Shown here piece by piece: positions 45,902 to 53,761 of a stretch of 64,000 nucleotides of DNA (position 1 is its first letter; each line of letters opens with the position of its first letter). The notes below the pieces were generated by a model that was not told where the DNA came from, did not search any database, and saw nothing but the letters and a program-made list of their open reading frames with translations. The position numbers and the translations under genes were made by a program. This stretch comes from CAYQNU01 sp964419055 (GTDB lineage Bacteria > Bacteroidota > Bacteroidia > Flavobacteriales_D > Parvicellaceae), in NCBI GenBank assembly GCA_964419055.1, contig CAYQNU010000005.1:62001-126000 (forward strand), given 5' to 3'.

Positions 45902-46887
45902 TAATAACCTCCTTTTTTAATAAAGTAGATTTGTTCTTTCCAATCAATATGCGGATTAATCATAAAACGATTTTTTAATGTTACCTCATTTACATCAGAT
46001 GTTTGATTGTATCCAAGTGTTAACAATTGTGTGTAGCCTACTTTTTTGGCTAATGTAATCAATTCTTGCGTATAGGTTCCAAACGGAAAAGCAAATTGAT
46101 GAATAGGAATTCCTAATGCGGATTCTAATTCGAGTTTAGATTGAAGCAATTCAACCTCGGCTTCATCTACTTTTATCGCTGCTAAATTGGGGTGATGAAC
46201 AGAATGAGCTCCGATTGAAAACAAAGGATTCGATAACTTATTTTTCGCGACTTCTAATGGCATTAGTTGCCAATAAACATCCAGTTTTTTGGTTTTTATT
46301 GTATGCCATTCCTCTTCAAACAATTGAAATATTTGTTGAATGGTAGAAAAGGGGAGTTGTTTACATACATTTTTCAACGTTTTTCCTTGATATTGAAACT
46401 CATTTTTACCATTTTTGGAGTACTCTTTCCCATCAAAAACCACTTTTGATTTGTCCGTATAAAACGTTACTAAATCCAAAAAATCAGGCCATAGAACCTC
46501 ACCATGTAAAGAACAAGAAGTAATGAAAAAGATAGCTGGAATAGTTAATTTTTCTAAGATTGGAACAGCTAAATCAACGTTATTTTGTAAGCCATCATCA
46601 AAGGTCAATACCAAGTTATTTTTTGAGGTATCAAAATGTTGATTGTAAAAATCATCTAAAGAAATAAACGTGTATTTTTTTTGGAGTTCCAACAATAATT
46701 TCTCAAAATAATGCACCGAAACAAACCGACTGTTATACTGTGTTTGACCAATAGTATCTATGCCGTGAAAAACTAAAATTCGCGTAATAGGTTGCTTTGG
46801 GGTAGTCAATTTCCTGAACATATCCAATTTAAAGAGCATCTTAATACTCAAAAGTCGTAATCGATAGTTGATTTTTTTTAAAAGCAT
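45901..46887 (-). CDS. Polysaccharide deacetylase (NodB-like)
   Basis: 328 residues from the ATG at 46887, one base after the upstream stop; an in-frame ATG at 46920 would overlap that gene by 32 bp. NodB homology: LVLTFDDGLQNNVDLA carries the catalytic Asp and metal Asp, GAHSVHHPNLAAI the His ligands (H-x3-H), and HQFAFPFGTYTQELI the motif 3 region. It removes N-acetyl groups from surface or peptidoglycan-type sugars. A short hydrophobic/basic N-terminus may tether it to the membrane. Confidence 0.88.
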   Translation of the reverse strand: MLLKKINYRLRLLSIKMLFKLDMFRKLTTPKQPITRILVFHGIDTIGQTQYNSRFVSVHYFEKLLLELQKKYTFISLDDFYNQHFDTSKNNLVLTFDDGLQNNVDLAVPILEKLTIPAIFFITSCSLHGEVLWPDFLDLVTFYTDKSKVVFDGKEYSKNGKNEFQYQGKTLKNVCKQLPFSTIQQIFQLFEEEWHTIKTKKLDVYWQLMPLEVAKNKLSNPLFSIGAHSVHHPNLAAIKVDEAEVELLQSKLELESALGIPIHQFAFPFGTYTQELITLAKKVGYTQLLTLGYNQTSDVNEVTLKNRFMINPHIDWKEQIYFIKKGGY

Positions 46888-46888
46888 A

Positions 46889-48322
46889 TTAAGGAATATC
46901 GATTTTGTCGCATATTTCATACAATTCCCAACCTTGGTCGAGTTTTTGAATAGAAATGAGTTGATAATTTTGGTTCAGTGTTTCCCAATTTAACATAGGA
47001 TTTTTGCCTTCCCATTGTTTTGCGAATTTTTTTTCATTAAACAAAACAAATGCACCGCTGGAAAAGGTGGTGTAGTTTTCTTTCCACAGATTCATCCATT
47101 CGGCTTTCAAACCTCTTCCTTCTAACGCAATATCCACATCAAAACTATATATTTTTTTGTTGGCGTAGGGTTGTAAGTTTTCAAAAAGATATAATTCCAA
47201 TTGATTACGTTCATAAATAGGTTTTATTAATCTCAAAAAGACTACCATTTGTATTGGTATTACTATACAAATTAGCCATTTGAATTTGCCCATACGCTCG
47301 ATCAGTCGAACAAAAGCAGGCAATAAAACAAGCAACATAAAAGGGAAAGCAGGCAATAAAAAACGATCGTTTTGAAAAGGAATACCTGCCAAAAACAGCG
47401 TGTAAAGAATATAGGATATCAAAAGGATTTTTATTTCTACTGATTTTAGGTCGCTTTTATTGAAAAAGAATAGAGCAGGTACTAGGAGTAAGGAATAAAT
47501 GGGATGAAATAGATTCTTTAACACGTATAAAATATTAGGTAGAGTATACTCTACTAATCCGTCTTTATGGTCAAATGAGTTCTTGAAATAATGGCGTAAA
47601 TCCCACAATTGCAGCCACGAATGTTGTGTACTTCCGCTTTCGCTTGTCCAATAAAACATATTAACCAATAAGGCAGTTAGTCCAATTGAAATTCCCATCA
47701 AAGCGCTGAGCCAAACATTGAACGAACGATGTTGAAATAATCTAAAGATGACCAAAAACAAAGTAGGCACTAATAGAGGCACTAAGGCATACCGGGTTAA
47801 CAGAGCCAAAGCAGCCACCACAAAAAAGAGTGCATAAGTCCATTTGTGTTTTGAAAATAAACCCAAGTAGATACTTAAAACTGCCATAAAAAGCGCTAAT
47901 GAATCACTCATAACTAGCAAACTCAAGCGCATCACAAACGGACTGAAAGTAAAAAGTACCAGTATTCCAATTCCAGCTATTTTGTTACTCAATTGTAACG
48001 ATTTCGTAGCTATTTTATAGAGAAGCAATCCTGTACCAAACCAACTTAAAAGACTTACCCATTGCAATGAAAACGCTGGGTTTTGGACAATCCATTTAAA
48101 TAGCCAACCTAAAAAAGCATAGAAAGGCGGGTAAAAAGCATCTTGTGAAGTTAAGGTTTCTAAATGATTAATTTGAAACAAATAGGCATAACTATCTTGT
48201 CCATACAATCCGTCAAATCCGATTACTAAACAGTCCAAAGTAGCCAAAAAAAGCAAAACTGCACTAGTTATGAAAAACCAATTAGATTGTATGGAAACTC
48301 TTTTAAACAAATTTAGGGACAC
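46889..48322 (-). CDS. GT39/ArnT-like membrane glycosyltransferase
   Basis: 477 residues with about eleven transmembrane helices. The first periplasmic loop has the acidic pair and the GLYGQDSYAYLFQI and AFYPPFYAFLGWLFKW pattern typical of dolichyl-phosphate-mannose/ArnT-type (GT-C) enzymes, and FQNDRFLLPAFPFMLLVLLPAF is the conserved late-helix block. It uses a polyprenyl-phosphate sugar donor at the outer face of the inner membrane. First gene of the glycan operon 48322-43884. Confidence 0.82.
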   Translation of the reverse strand: MSLNLFKRVSIQSNWFFITSAVLLFLATLDCLVIGFDGLYGQDSYAYLFQINHLETLTSQDAFYPPFYAFLGWLFKWIVQNPAFSLQWVSLLSWFGTGLLLYKIATKSLQLSNKIAGIGILVLFTFSPFVMRLSLLVMSDSLALFMAVLSIYLGLFSKHKWTYALFFVVAALALLTRYALVPLLVPTLFLVIFRLFQHRSFNVWLSALMGISIGLTALLVNMFYWTSESGSTQHSWLQLWDLRHYFKNSFDHKDGLVEYTLPNILYVLKNLFHPIYSLLLVPALFFFNKSDLKSVEIKILLISYILYTLFLAGIPFQNDRFLLPAFPFMLLVLLPAFVRLIERMGKFKWLICIVIPIQMVVFLRLIKPIYERNQLELYLFENLQPYANKKIYSFDVDIALEGRGLKAEWMNLWKENYTTFSSGAFVLFNEKKFAKQWEGKNPMLNWETLNQNYQLISIQKLDQGWELYEICDKIDIP

Positions 48323-48502
48323 TGGTTAGTTGGGAAGCAAAGATAGATAAAATGCAAAAAGTGGGGCTTTTAATTAAGCTACAATAGTTTAATTTTCATT
48401 TTATAAATTGATTTAACCTATATAATTTTAATTTATTTGTTAAATATTTTCTCTTTTTAACTAAAAACATAATTCCATACACCTAATAGAATCATATTCC
48501 TA

Positions 48503-48510
48503 TATATTTG
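48503..48510 (+). promoter_or_regulatory. -7 promoter element of the radical SAM gene
   Basis: TATATTTG, 26 bp before the TTG start at 48537. Confidence 0.5.
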
Positions 48511-48536
48511 CATTCATTAACTAATATTACCCCTGT

Positions 48537-49952
48537 TTGCGAAAAAAGATTCTATTATACAATCCTAAGGCTGTTTTTTTTGATATGCCGTTAGCTTTAT
48601 TAGCCATAGGCTCTGTATTGGATGCAACAAAATATGAAGTCATCATCATAGATGGTAGAATTGATGAAAATCCTTTGCAAACCCTACAACATCATTTACC
48701 CAATGCATTGTGTTTAGGAGTTACCTCGCTTACGGGAAGTCCAATAAAAGATGGGTTAAACATTTCTAGAAAAGTAAAAGAGTTAGCTCCCAATTTACCT
48801 ATAATTTGGGGAGGATGGCATACTTCGTTATTTCCCGAACAAACCTTGCAAGATGAAGCCAGTATTGATATTACCGTTCAGGGGCAAGGTGAGTTGACTT
48901 TTAAAGAATTGATCACAGCTTTAGATGAAAATAAATCGCTTGAAGCAATTAAGGGTATTTGTTATAGAGACCCTAATGGAACCATCAAAAAGAATCATGC
49001 GCGTGTCATCACACCTATGGATGTATTTGCTGATGTAAACTATGATTTGATTGATGTAGAAAAATATTTTGAGAAAAAAGGGAGAAGACAATTGGATTAC
49101 ATATCCTCCACTGGGTGTCACTTTAGATGTACCTTTTGTGCCGATCCTTTTGTTTATGAACGAAAGTGGACGGCTATTTCACCTGAAGTAATGGTAGATA
49201 AATTAGCTGCTTTGCACCAGAAATATGCATTTACCGATCTGAATTTACAAGACGAAACCTATTTTACTTTTAGAAATAGGGTAGTGGAAATAGCGCAAGG
49301 AATCATCGACAAAAAATTAAATATTACGTGGGCAGCTACGATGCGTGCTGATCAAGGTTCGCGGTTGAGTGAAGAAGATTTTGAAAAATGTGCCCAATCG
49401 GGATTGAGACGATTATTAATTGGTGTAGAATCGGGGTCTCAAGAAATGATGGATTGGCTCAAGAAAGACATCAAGATGGAACAAGTTTATCGTTGTGCCG
49501 AATTGTGCAAAAAATACAACATAGCTGTAATTTTTCCTTTTATTGTGGGTTTCCCAGATGAAACCGAAAAAAGTGTAACCGATACGGTGAACATGTCATT
49601 GGAGTTGAACAGTATGCACCCTAATTTTAGTACCCCAATTTTTTATTTCAAACCTTATCCCGGTTCAAGTATTACAGACGAGGTAACTAAAAAAGGATAT
49701 GTACTTCCAAAAACCATTCACGAATGGTCAGATTTTGATTACATTGGTTCATCTGGGCCTTGGGTTAGTGATGCAAAATATAGTTTTTTTGAGAACTTTA
49801 AATTTTATATGAAATTGGGCTATTCCCAACAGTCCGTTTGGATAAAACCTTTACAATGGAGTGCCCGTGTGCGCTGCAACAACAAGTGGTTTGCATTACC
49901 TTGGGAACGTAAACTATTTCAATTAATGTATAAAAAACAGCAGTTGTCTTAA
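48537..49952 (+). CDS. B12-binding-domain radical SAM protein
   Basis: 471 residues. Translation must begin with TTG at 48537, because the conserved opening KILLYNPKAVFFDMPLALL starts right there and the next ATG is inside it. The N-terminal half is a cobalamin-binding Rossmann domain (IIDGRIDENPLQTL, LGVTSLTGSPIKDGL, PIIWGGWHTSLFPEQ). The radical SAM core has the cluster motif CHFRCTFC (C-x3-C-x2-C), with ESGSQEMMDWLKKD downstream. Members are methyltransferases or other C-C/C-S bond-forming enzymes. It may modify a lipid or glycan made by the neighbouring genes, but that is inference. Confidence 0.88.
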   Translation: MRKKILLYNPKAVFFDMPLALLAIGSVLDATKYEVIIIDGRIDENPLQTLQHHLPNALCLGVTSLTGSPIKDGLNISRKVKELAPNLPIIWGGWHTSLFPEQTLQDEASIDITVQGQGELTFKELITALDENKSLEAIKGICYRDPNGTIKKNHARVITPMDVFADVNYDLIDVEKYFEKKGRRQLDYISSTGCHFRCTFCADPFVYERKWTAISPEVMVDKLAALHQKYAFTDLNLQDETYFTFRNRVVEIAQGIIDKKLNITWAATMRADQGSRLSEEDFEKCAQSGLRRLLIGVESGSQEMMDWLKKDIKMEQVYRCAELCKKYNIAVIFPFIVGFPDETEKSVTDTVNMSLELNSMHPNFSTPIFYFKPYPGSSITDEVTKKGYVLPKTIHEWSDFDYIGSSGPWVSDAKYSFFENFKFYMKLGYSQQSVWIKPLQWSARVRCNNKWFALPWERKLFQLMYKKQQLS

Positions 49953-50009
49953 GTTGTAATTTTCATCAACATCATTATCATAGCTTGTTGTATTGCTTGG
50001 CTTGCTACA

Positions 50010-50297
50010 ATGATTGTATTCGTTTACCTCAGAAAAAAGAGAAAAAAAGATCAATTGAATTTACCTGTTCATTTGAAAGCTTATGAAAAAGCGCTAAAAG
50101 AAATGGATTTTGAAGGAATTAATCATTTTGGTAGTTTAGTACTTTGGAATGAAAAAACATTGCACGACCAAAAAGTCCTCATGTTGAACTCTATTAAACC
50201 ATTGGCAGAAACCAATCCAGGCTTACAAGCTTTGTATAAAGAGGCTCTTTATTTGGTTTATGGGGTGGAGTTAAAAGAGGAATTAGAAAGTTTTTAA
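50010..50297 (+). CDS. Small protein of unknown function, start uncertain
   Basis: 95 residues from the ATG at 50010, beginning MIVFVYLRKKRKKDQ. The same frame is open upstream for a further 19 codons from the stop of the radical SAM gene (49952) and encodes a very hydrophobic stretch (IFINIIIIACCIAWLAT) that would complete a transmembrane helix. No ATG, GTG or TTG lies in that stretch, only an ATT at 49959 and ATC codons. Either a rare start codon is used or the helix is shortened. The C-terminal part (YEKALKEMDFEGINHFG) is helical. Likely cotranscribed with the radical SAM gene. Confidence 0.55.
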   Translation: MIVFVYLRKKRKKDQLNLPVHLKAYEKALKEMDFEGINHFGSLVLWNEKTLHDQKVLMLNSIKPLAETNPGLQALYKEALYLVYGVELKEELESF

Positions 50298-50345
50298 AAA
50301 CTAAGTAAATCAAATCGAAAATCAGAAAAAAGATTAAATGTTTAT

Positions 50346-51135
50346 TTATTTTAAATTAATCTTCTCATTTTTTGCTCGTATCAAAGGTTTTCCTTGTAAT
50401 GCTTGAATGAGGGTTAATACTGCTAAGAGAGCATAGATCGCTGATACGATTAAGGTAGCTTTTGTATTTTTCAGTAGGTAAAAAGATAAAAAAGGAAGCA
50501 CTTGCAATGCATGCATACCGATAAAATGAGACACTCTAAGGTCACCCACTGTTTTGCTCCAACCCACAATAAAACAATTTGAATTGTCATTTAAAGCACC
50601 CCACGCTATGATTAAGACGTGAACCCATTGCAAAACCTTCAAATGAAAACACTACAAAAATGATGATACCTAATCGCATAGCCCAAACATAATAAGTGGG
50701 TAAATCGGGAAAAGTATTTGTGAAAAAAAGCCAGCCAACATAGGCAGTATAGAGTGTAACTAAAGTTGCTGCAATAGCCATCATGGAATATAAACCAGCA
50801 TAAACGGGTGTGCTCATATTGTAATGAGATAATTGGCCTCTACCGGCTTGAATGGCAATATAAGTGATCTCAAAACCCAACAATAGTATGACACTCCAAT
50901 TGAATACATTAAGGTTAAATTTAGGCAAATAGAAACAATACCAAGCCATTGCCCAAGCATATAAAAAGGTAGAAAAGGCAAACTTAAAAGGTTTGTACCA
51001 AGCATTTACTTGAAACACTTGTGTTTGGGTAAACTTGGTTAGAATCAAAAATAATAGAGAGAAAATAAAACAAATCAACCCAAAATAAAAAAGGGTTTCA
51101 TTGCGTGTTTTTAAGGTTTGGATAAAATCAATCAT
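50346..51135 (-). pseudogene. Multi-spanning membrane protein gene split by a +1 frameshift
   Basis: The N-terminal part runs 51135-50587 (MIDFIQTLKTRNETLFYFGL to FEGFAMGSRLNHSVG, then an out-of-frame CFK and stop). The C-terminal part continues in the next frame to 50346 (ALNDNSNCFIVGWSKTVGDLRVSHFIGMHALQ and two more helices). One extra base in the CCCC run at 50599-50602 explains both: with three C the frame reads HSVGALNDN throughout, giving about 262 residues and seven or so helices. Conserved-looking sequence on both sides argues for a recent mutation or a sequencing error. The protein family has no function I know. Confidence 0.75.
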
Positions 51136-51187
51136 TTTTTTATACTGGCTAAATTCTTTTTAATTTTCATCATCATTTTATCGGGTG

Positions 51188-52333
51188 TTATTCTTTGTCT
51201 TCCAATATTTCTAATAGTTTTTGGTTCAAATATAGTTTCTCTTTTCCCACTTTTTCTGATTTCAAAAAGCCGTTTTCTTCCAACGCTATCAAATAATTTC
51301 CAACAGTCTTTAAGTTTCCAATATTTTCGTCAATCAAGTGTTGGCGTTTGGTATATGGTAAGTGGAATAAAATTTCAATTAAGTCTTTAGAATAAACTTT
51401 TGGCAACTTATTTTTGATTTCAGTTGCAGTTTCTTCCATAGCCACTGTGATTTTATTTAGTCTTTTTAATCCTTTTTTTGCAGTTTCTTCAATCATATCC
51501 AACATATATAAGATGTAGTCTTCCCATTCGTTTTTTTCAGTTACATCTCTTAAGCACCTATAATATTCAATTTTGGTTTTAATGATATATTCACTTAAAT
51601 AGATCGCTGGTGTGTCCAATAGGCCTGAAATTTTCAGATACAATAACAATAAAATTCTTCCTGTTCTTCCGTTACCGTCCGAGAATGGGTGTATAGCTTC
51701 AAATTGATAGTGCAATATGGCCATTTTTATTAATGGGTCTATGGTTCGACTAAGCTCACCAGAACTGGTTCGACTAAGCTCACTAGAACTCGTTTCATCT
51801 TCGTTTATGAACTTTTCTAAATTGGCTAGTTTTTCACGTATAATCTGTTCACCACTTGGCGGGGTGTAAATTACTTCGCCTTGAGTGTTGCTCAATTTAG
51901 TTCCTGGTGTATTTCGTATTGAGGCGTTATTTTGTTTAATGCATTGAACAATTTTGACACAAAGATTGGTTGTTATAAATGGTTTTGTTTTTAATTCTTC
52001 TAAGCCTAACCAAAGTGCTTCCTTGTAGCTTAATACTTCTTTTGTGGCTGAATTTTCTATTTTTCTATCAGCAACTAATGATTTGTAAAGTTCATCGTTT
52101 GTTGTGATAATGTTTTCTACTTCCGAACTCGCTTTCGCTTCTTGTAAGTAAATAGTGTCTAAAAATAGTGTAGGGTTGGGCAAATTGAGTAAAGTCCCAT
52201 TAAGTTGAGCCAATGCTCGTCCTGCGGATATTGTTTTTCGAAGTATACGTTTTGTTTCTATTTCTGCCTTTGGTGGCAGCTGTGGTAGTTCGTTATACGG
52301 AATTTTTCGATCAAATTTTGTCATTATGTTCAT
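51188..52333 (-). CDS. Fic family protein (AMPylase) with C-terminal winged helix
   Basis: 381 residues (an ATG three codons in is equally possible). The Fic motif is HPFSDGNGRTGR (about residues 215-226), complete with the catalytic His and the phosphate-binding GNGR. The N-terminal inhibitory helix motif (S/T)xxxE(G/N) is present as SSEVEN (S69, E73, N74), so it is a self-inhibited class II Fic. TYTPPSG-like VIYTPPSGEQ forms the flap. The C-terminal 80 residues look like a winged helix (LIEILFHLPYTKRQHLID). Residues 182-197 (SSSELSRTSSGELSRT) are an in-frame insertion of a duplicated 24-bp repeat. Target protein unknown. Confidence 0.92.
   Translation of the reverse strand: MNIMTKFDRKIPYNELPQLPPKAEIETKRILRKTISAGRALAQLNGTLLNLPNPTLFLDTIYLQEAKASSEVENIITTNDELYKSLVADRKIENSATKEVLSYKEALWLGLEELKTKPFITTNLCVKIVQCIKQNNASIRNTPGTKLSNTQGEVIYTPPSGEQIIREKLANLEKFINEDETSSSELSRTSSGELSRTIDPLIKMAILHYQFEAIHPFSDGNGRTGRILLLLYLKISGLLDTPAIYLSEYIIKTKIEYYRCLRDVTEKNEWEDYILYMLDMIEETAKKGLKRLNKITVAMEETATEIKNKLPKVYSKDLIEILFHLPYTKRQHLIDENIGNLKTVGNYLIALEENGFLKSEKVGKEKLYLNQKLLEILEDKE
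51743..51790. repeat. Duplicated 24-bp REP-like sequence inside the Fic gene
   Basis: Two tandem 24-bp units, 51743-51766 and 51767-51790, differing at one base, each GGTTCGACTAAGCTCA plus CCAGAACT or CTAGAACT. The core TTCGACTAAGCTCA resembles the TTCGACAAGCTCA sequences that are scattered between genes in many bacteria. In frame it adds SSSELSRT and SSGELSRT. Confidence 0.8.
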
Positions 52334-52342
52334 ATGTCAGTT

Positions 52343-52421
52343 TTACTCTCGCACTCAATACGAGGGTAAAAATAATAAAAAATTACTCTCGTTGTCATGA
52401 TAAAGGTAAAAATTACTCTCG
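52343..52421. promoter_or_regulatory. Operator-like TTACTCTCG repeats before the Fic gene
   Basis: TTACTCTCG occurs in direct orientation at 52343-52351, 52383-52391 and 52413-52421, and in inverted form as CGAGGGTAA at 52361-52369. The last pairs with 52383-52391 as a dyad with 13 bp between. The set starts about 10 bp before the Fic start codon. A DNA-binding protein, perhaps the Fic winged helix itself, may bind here. Confidence 0.5.
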
Positions 52422-52470
52422 TTCAACTTTCAAAGCTATTGTCATTTGTGGGTCGGCTTTTTACACTGAG

Positions 52471-52548
52471 CGATAACGGTTTGCAAATTGGCAAAGGCGC
52501 CTTCTCAAATATAGTGCTTTTGGCACTTTTGCTTATTTGGTGTTATGG
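52471..52548. repeat. attC-like palindrome, site 1
   Basis: About 78 bp bounded by GATAACGG (left) and GTGTTATGG (right). The inner arms TTTGCAAATTGGCAAAGGCGCC and the reverse complement of GGCACTTTTGCTTATTTG pair imperfectly, with unpaired extra bases, as in integron attC sites. It lies 10 bp past the stop codon of the 52558 gene. Confidence 0.55.
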
Positions 52549-52557
52549 GTATTATTT

Positions 52558-53091
52558 TCATCCTTTCGCACTCCATACAATGTAGTAAGTCCAATTGCTG
52601 AATGATTTACTATCCTCTAGTTTTGTATGACCAAGTTTCTTAAAATTAATCGGGTCTTTACTTAAATAATGGGTGTAAAATCCGAAAAATCCTTTATTGT
52701 CTTTAAAACAGTTTGGTCTATCGCACCATTTAAGTTGAAACAAAATTTCCCCATTTGATAATATGTGTATAGATTCAATTAAATTTTCATCAAATAAATC
52801 TTGTATTTCTGGTTCGTTCAATTTTAAAAAGTCACTAGTGTCTTTTTCAATAGTGAAATCACACGTAACCCCTGCATGCGGAAACATAATGTAACGATCA
52901 TCAAATATAAATCTAAGTGTGGATATATCTGATTTTTTTAATTTCGAATAGACCGATTCATATTTGTCAATTTGATTAATAAATGTTCTGTCAAATTTCC
53001 AATAATCTTCTGTCAAATAATAATATGCCAGTCCAATTAATGAAATTAGAAACAAACCGATCAAACTATATTTAAAGAATCGTTTTTTCAT
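52558..53091 (-). CDS. Small membrane-anchored protein of unknown function (cassette gene)
   Basis: 177 residues. An N-terminal membrane helix (YSLIGLFLISLIGLAYYYL, about residues 8-26) is followed by a soluble domain of aromatic beta strands with four cysteines (TCDF, KWCDRPNCF). No family recognised. It is enclosed between two attC-like palindromes (52471 and 53107), with its stop codon 10 bp from the first, which is how integron cassette genes are packed. Confidence 0.65.
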   Translation of the reverse strand: MKKRFFKYSLIGLFLISLIGLAYYYLTEDYWKFDRTFINQIDKYESVYSKLKKSDISTLRFIFDDRYIMFPHAGVTCDFTIEKDTSDFLKLNEPEIQDLFDENLIESIHILSNGEILFQLKWCDRPNCFKDNKGFFGFYTHYLSKDPINFKKLGHTKLEDSKSFSNWTYYIVWSAKG

Positions 53092-53106
53092 TTAGTACTT
53101 AATTAC

Positions 53107-53250
53107 CCATAACGGTTTGCAGATTTCCGATGGGAGGTCTTTTTCATTTTTACAGGTTGTTTTGTGTAAACTTATTTCAGGACAAGTCATTTACGAAAAA
53201 CTGTCATACGAAGCACTGAAACCCCCATTACGCCAAACCGCTGTTACCAG
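53107..53250. repeat. attC-like palindrome, site 2
   Basis: Left boundary CCATAACGGTTTGCAG at 53107, right boundary GCTGTTACCAG near 53241-53250. The arms (ACGGTTTGC... and the complement of GCCAAACCGCTGTTAC) pair imperfectly over about 30 bp. Longer and weaker than the other sites. Confidence 0.4.
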
Positions 53251-53320
53251 CTGGCGTTCTGTCTTCAGTGTCTTGGAAATAAGGTCTGATAAGGGTTTTG
53301 CTGACCGTATACTGCTTTTG

Positions 53321-53382
53321 TGTCGGCTGTGGGTTGGCGGGTTTAAAAATTTTAGTAGGGAAGGAAATTTTAAAAAATAGTT
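53321..53382. repeat. Repeat arm flanking the nitrosative-stress cluster (left copy)
   Basis: This stretch, read as its complement, shares ATTTTTTAAAAT, AAAATTTTTAAACCCG and the following TTGGG/CCC and GTCGG/GACAC pattern with 61080-61143. The two therefore lie in opposite orientation about 7.7 kb apart. The region has no gene. Confidence 0.5.
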
Positions 53383-53394
53383 TTTCGGTTGGGA

Positions 53395-53515
53395 AAGGTG
53401 GAAGCTCTTTTGCAATTTTTGGATTGAGCATTGGCTTGTGTGAAACGAAGTTCACGAACACCAAAAAGAAATAAAAACATTCGTGAGTAATTGCAAATGT
53501 GCTTACAACTGTGGG
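53395..53515. repeat. Degenerate attC-like arm at the end of the YggS fragment
   Basis: ATTGCAAATGTGCTTACAAC at 53490-53509 closely matches the right arm of the site at 62773-62909 (ATTGCAAATGTGCTGTTATG). The stop codon of the YggS fragment lies inside it. The left arm, near AAGCTCTTTTGCAATTTT, is poorly conserved. Confidence 0.4.
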
Positions 53516-53649
53516 TTGGCTTCTTTGTTGTCATTCCAATAATAGCTGTCTGGATAAGGTCGTCTACCGAATATTGCAGTTCCAACACGAATAATCGTTG
53601 AGCCTTCTTCTATGGCTGTTTCTAAATCATTCACCAAAACAATCGAGAT
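53503..53649 (-). pseudogene. 3' fragment of a YggS/PLPBP-type gene
   Basis: 48 codons, open but without a start, ending in TAA at 53503. NDLETAIEEGSTIIRVGTAI then FGRR is the C-terminal signature of YggS-family PLP-binding proteins, which normally have about 220 residues, so some 80% of the gene is missing. It follows a ferredoxin-like fragment directly and overlaps it in another frame by 23 bp. A rearrangement product. Confidence 0.75.
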
Positions 53650-53761
53650 ACAATTTGTCCGTTAACAATTCCATTAAATTGCGATACTCGCCATTGTAGG
53701 TGTTAATAGTTTGTTCTATGTCATTTTCACGAACTGTTATTTCTATGATGCTTCTTGTCAT
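53627..53761 (-). pseudogene. 5' fragment of a 2Fe-2S ferredoxin-like gene
   Basis: ATG at 53761 overlaps the stop of the hemerythrin gene (ATGA), so it was once translationally coupled to the cluster. The 44 codons begin MTRSIIEITVREND and contain TYNGEYRNLMELL and DKLYLDCFGE before a stop at 53627. This resembles the start of a 2Fe-2S ferredoxin family whose next residues would be the first cluster cysteines; those are lost at the junction with the YggS fragment. Family assignment is from memory of the pattern and is moderate. Confidence 0.55.

Noticed and set aside
50587..50642. Programmed frameshift in the 50346-51135 gene
   Set aside because: CCCC alone (GGGG in the mRNA) is not a known +1 slippery site and there is no stimulatory structure I can see. 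Mutation or sequencing error is simpler.
51743..51790. tRNA T-loop (GGTTCGACT)
   Set aside because: The match to GGTTCGA is part of a 24-bp tandem repeat in a coding region; no cloverleaf stems are present.
52397..52585. Open frame of 62 codons on the plus strand
   Set aside because: It spans the Fic operator repeats and attC-like site 1 and ends in the antisense of the 52558 gene. Probably accidental.
53117..53588. Several overlapping frames of 70-90 codons on both strands
   Set aside because: They cover attC-like site 2, the flanking repeat and the YggS remnant. None shows protein-like composition.
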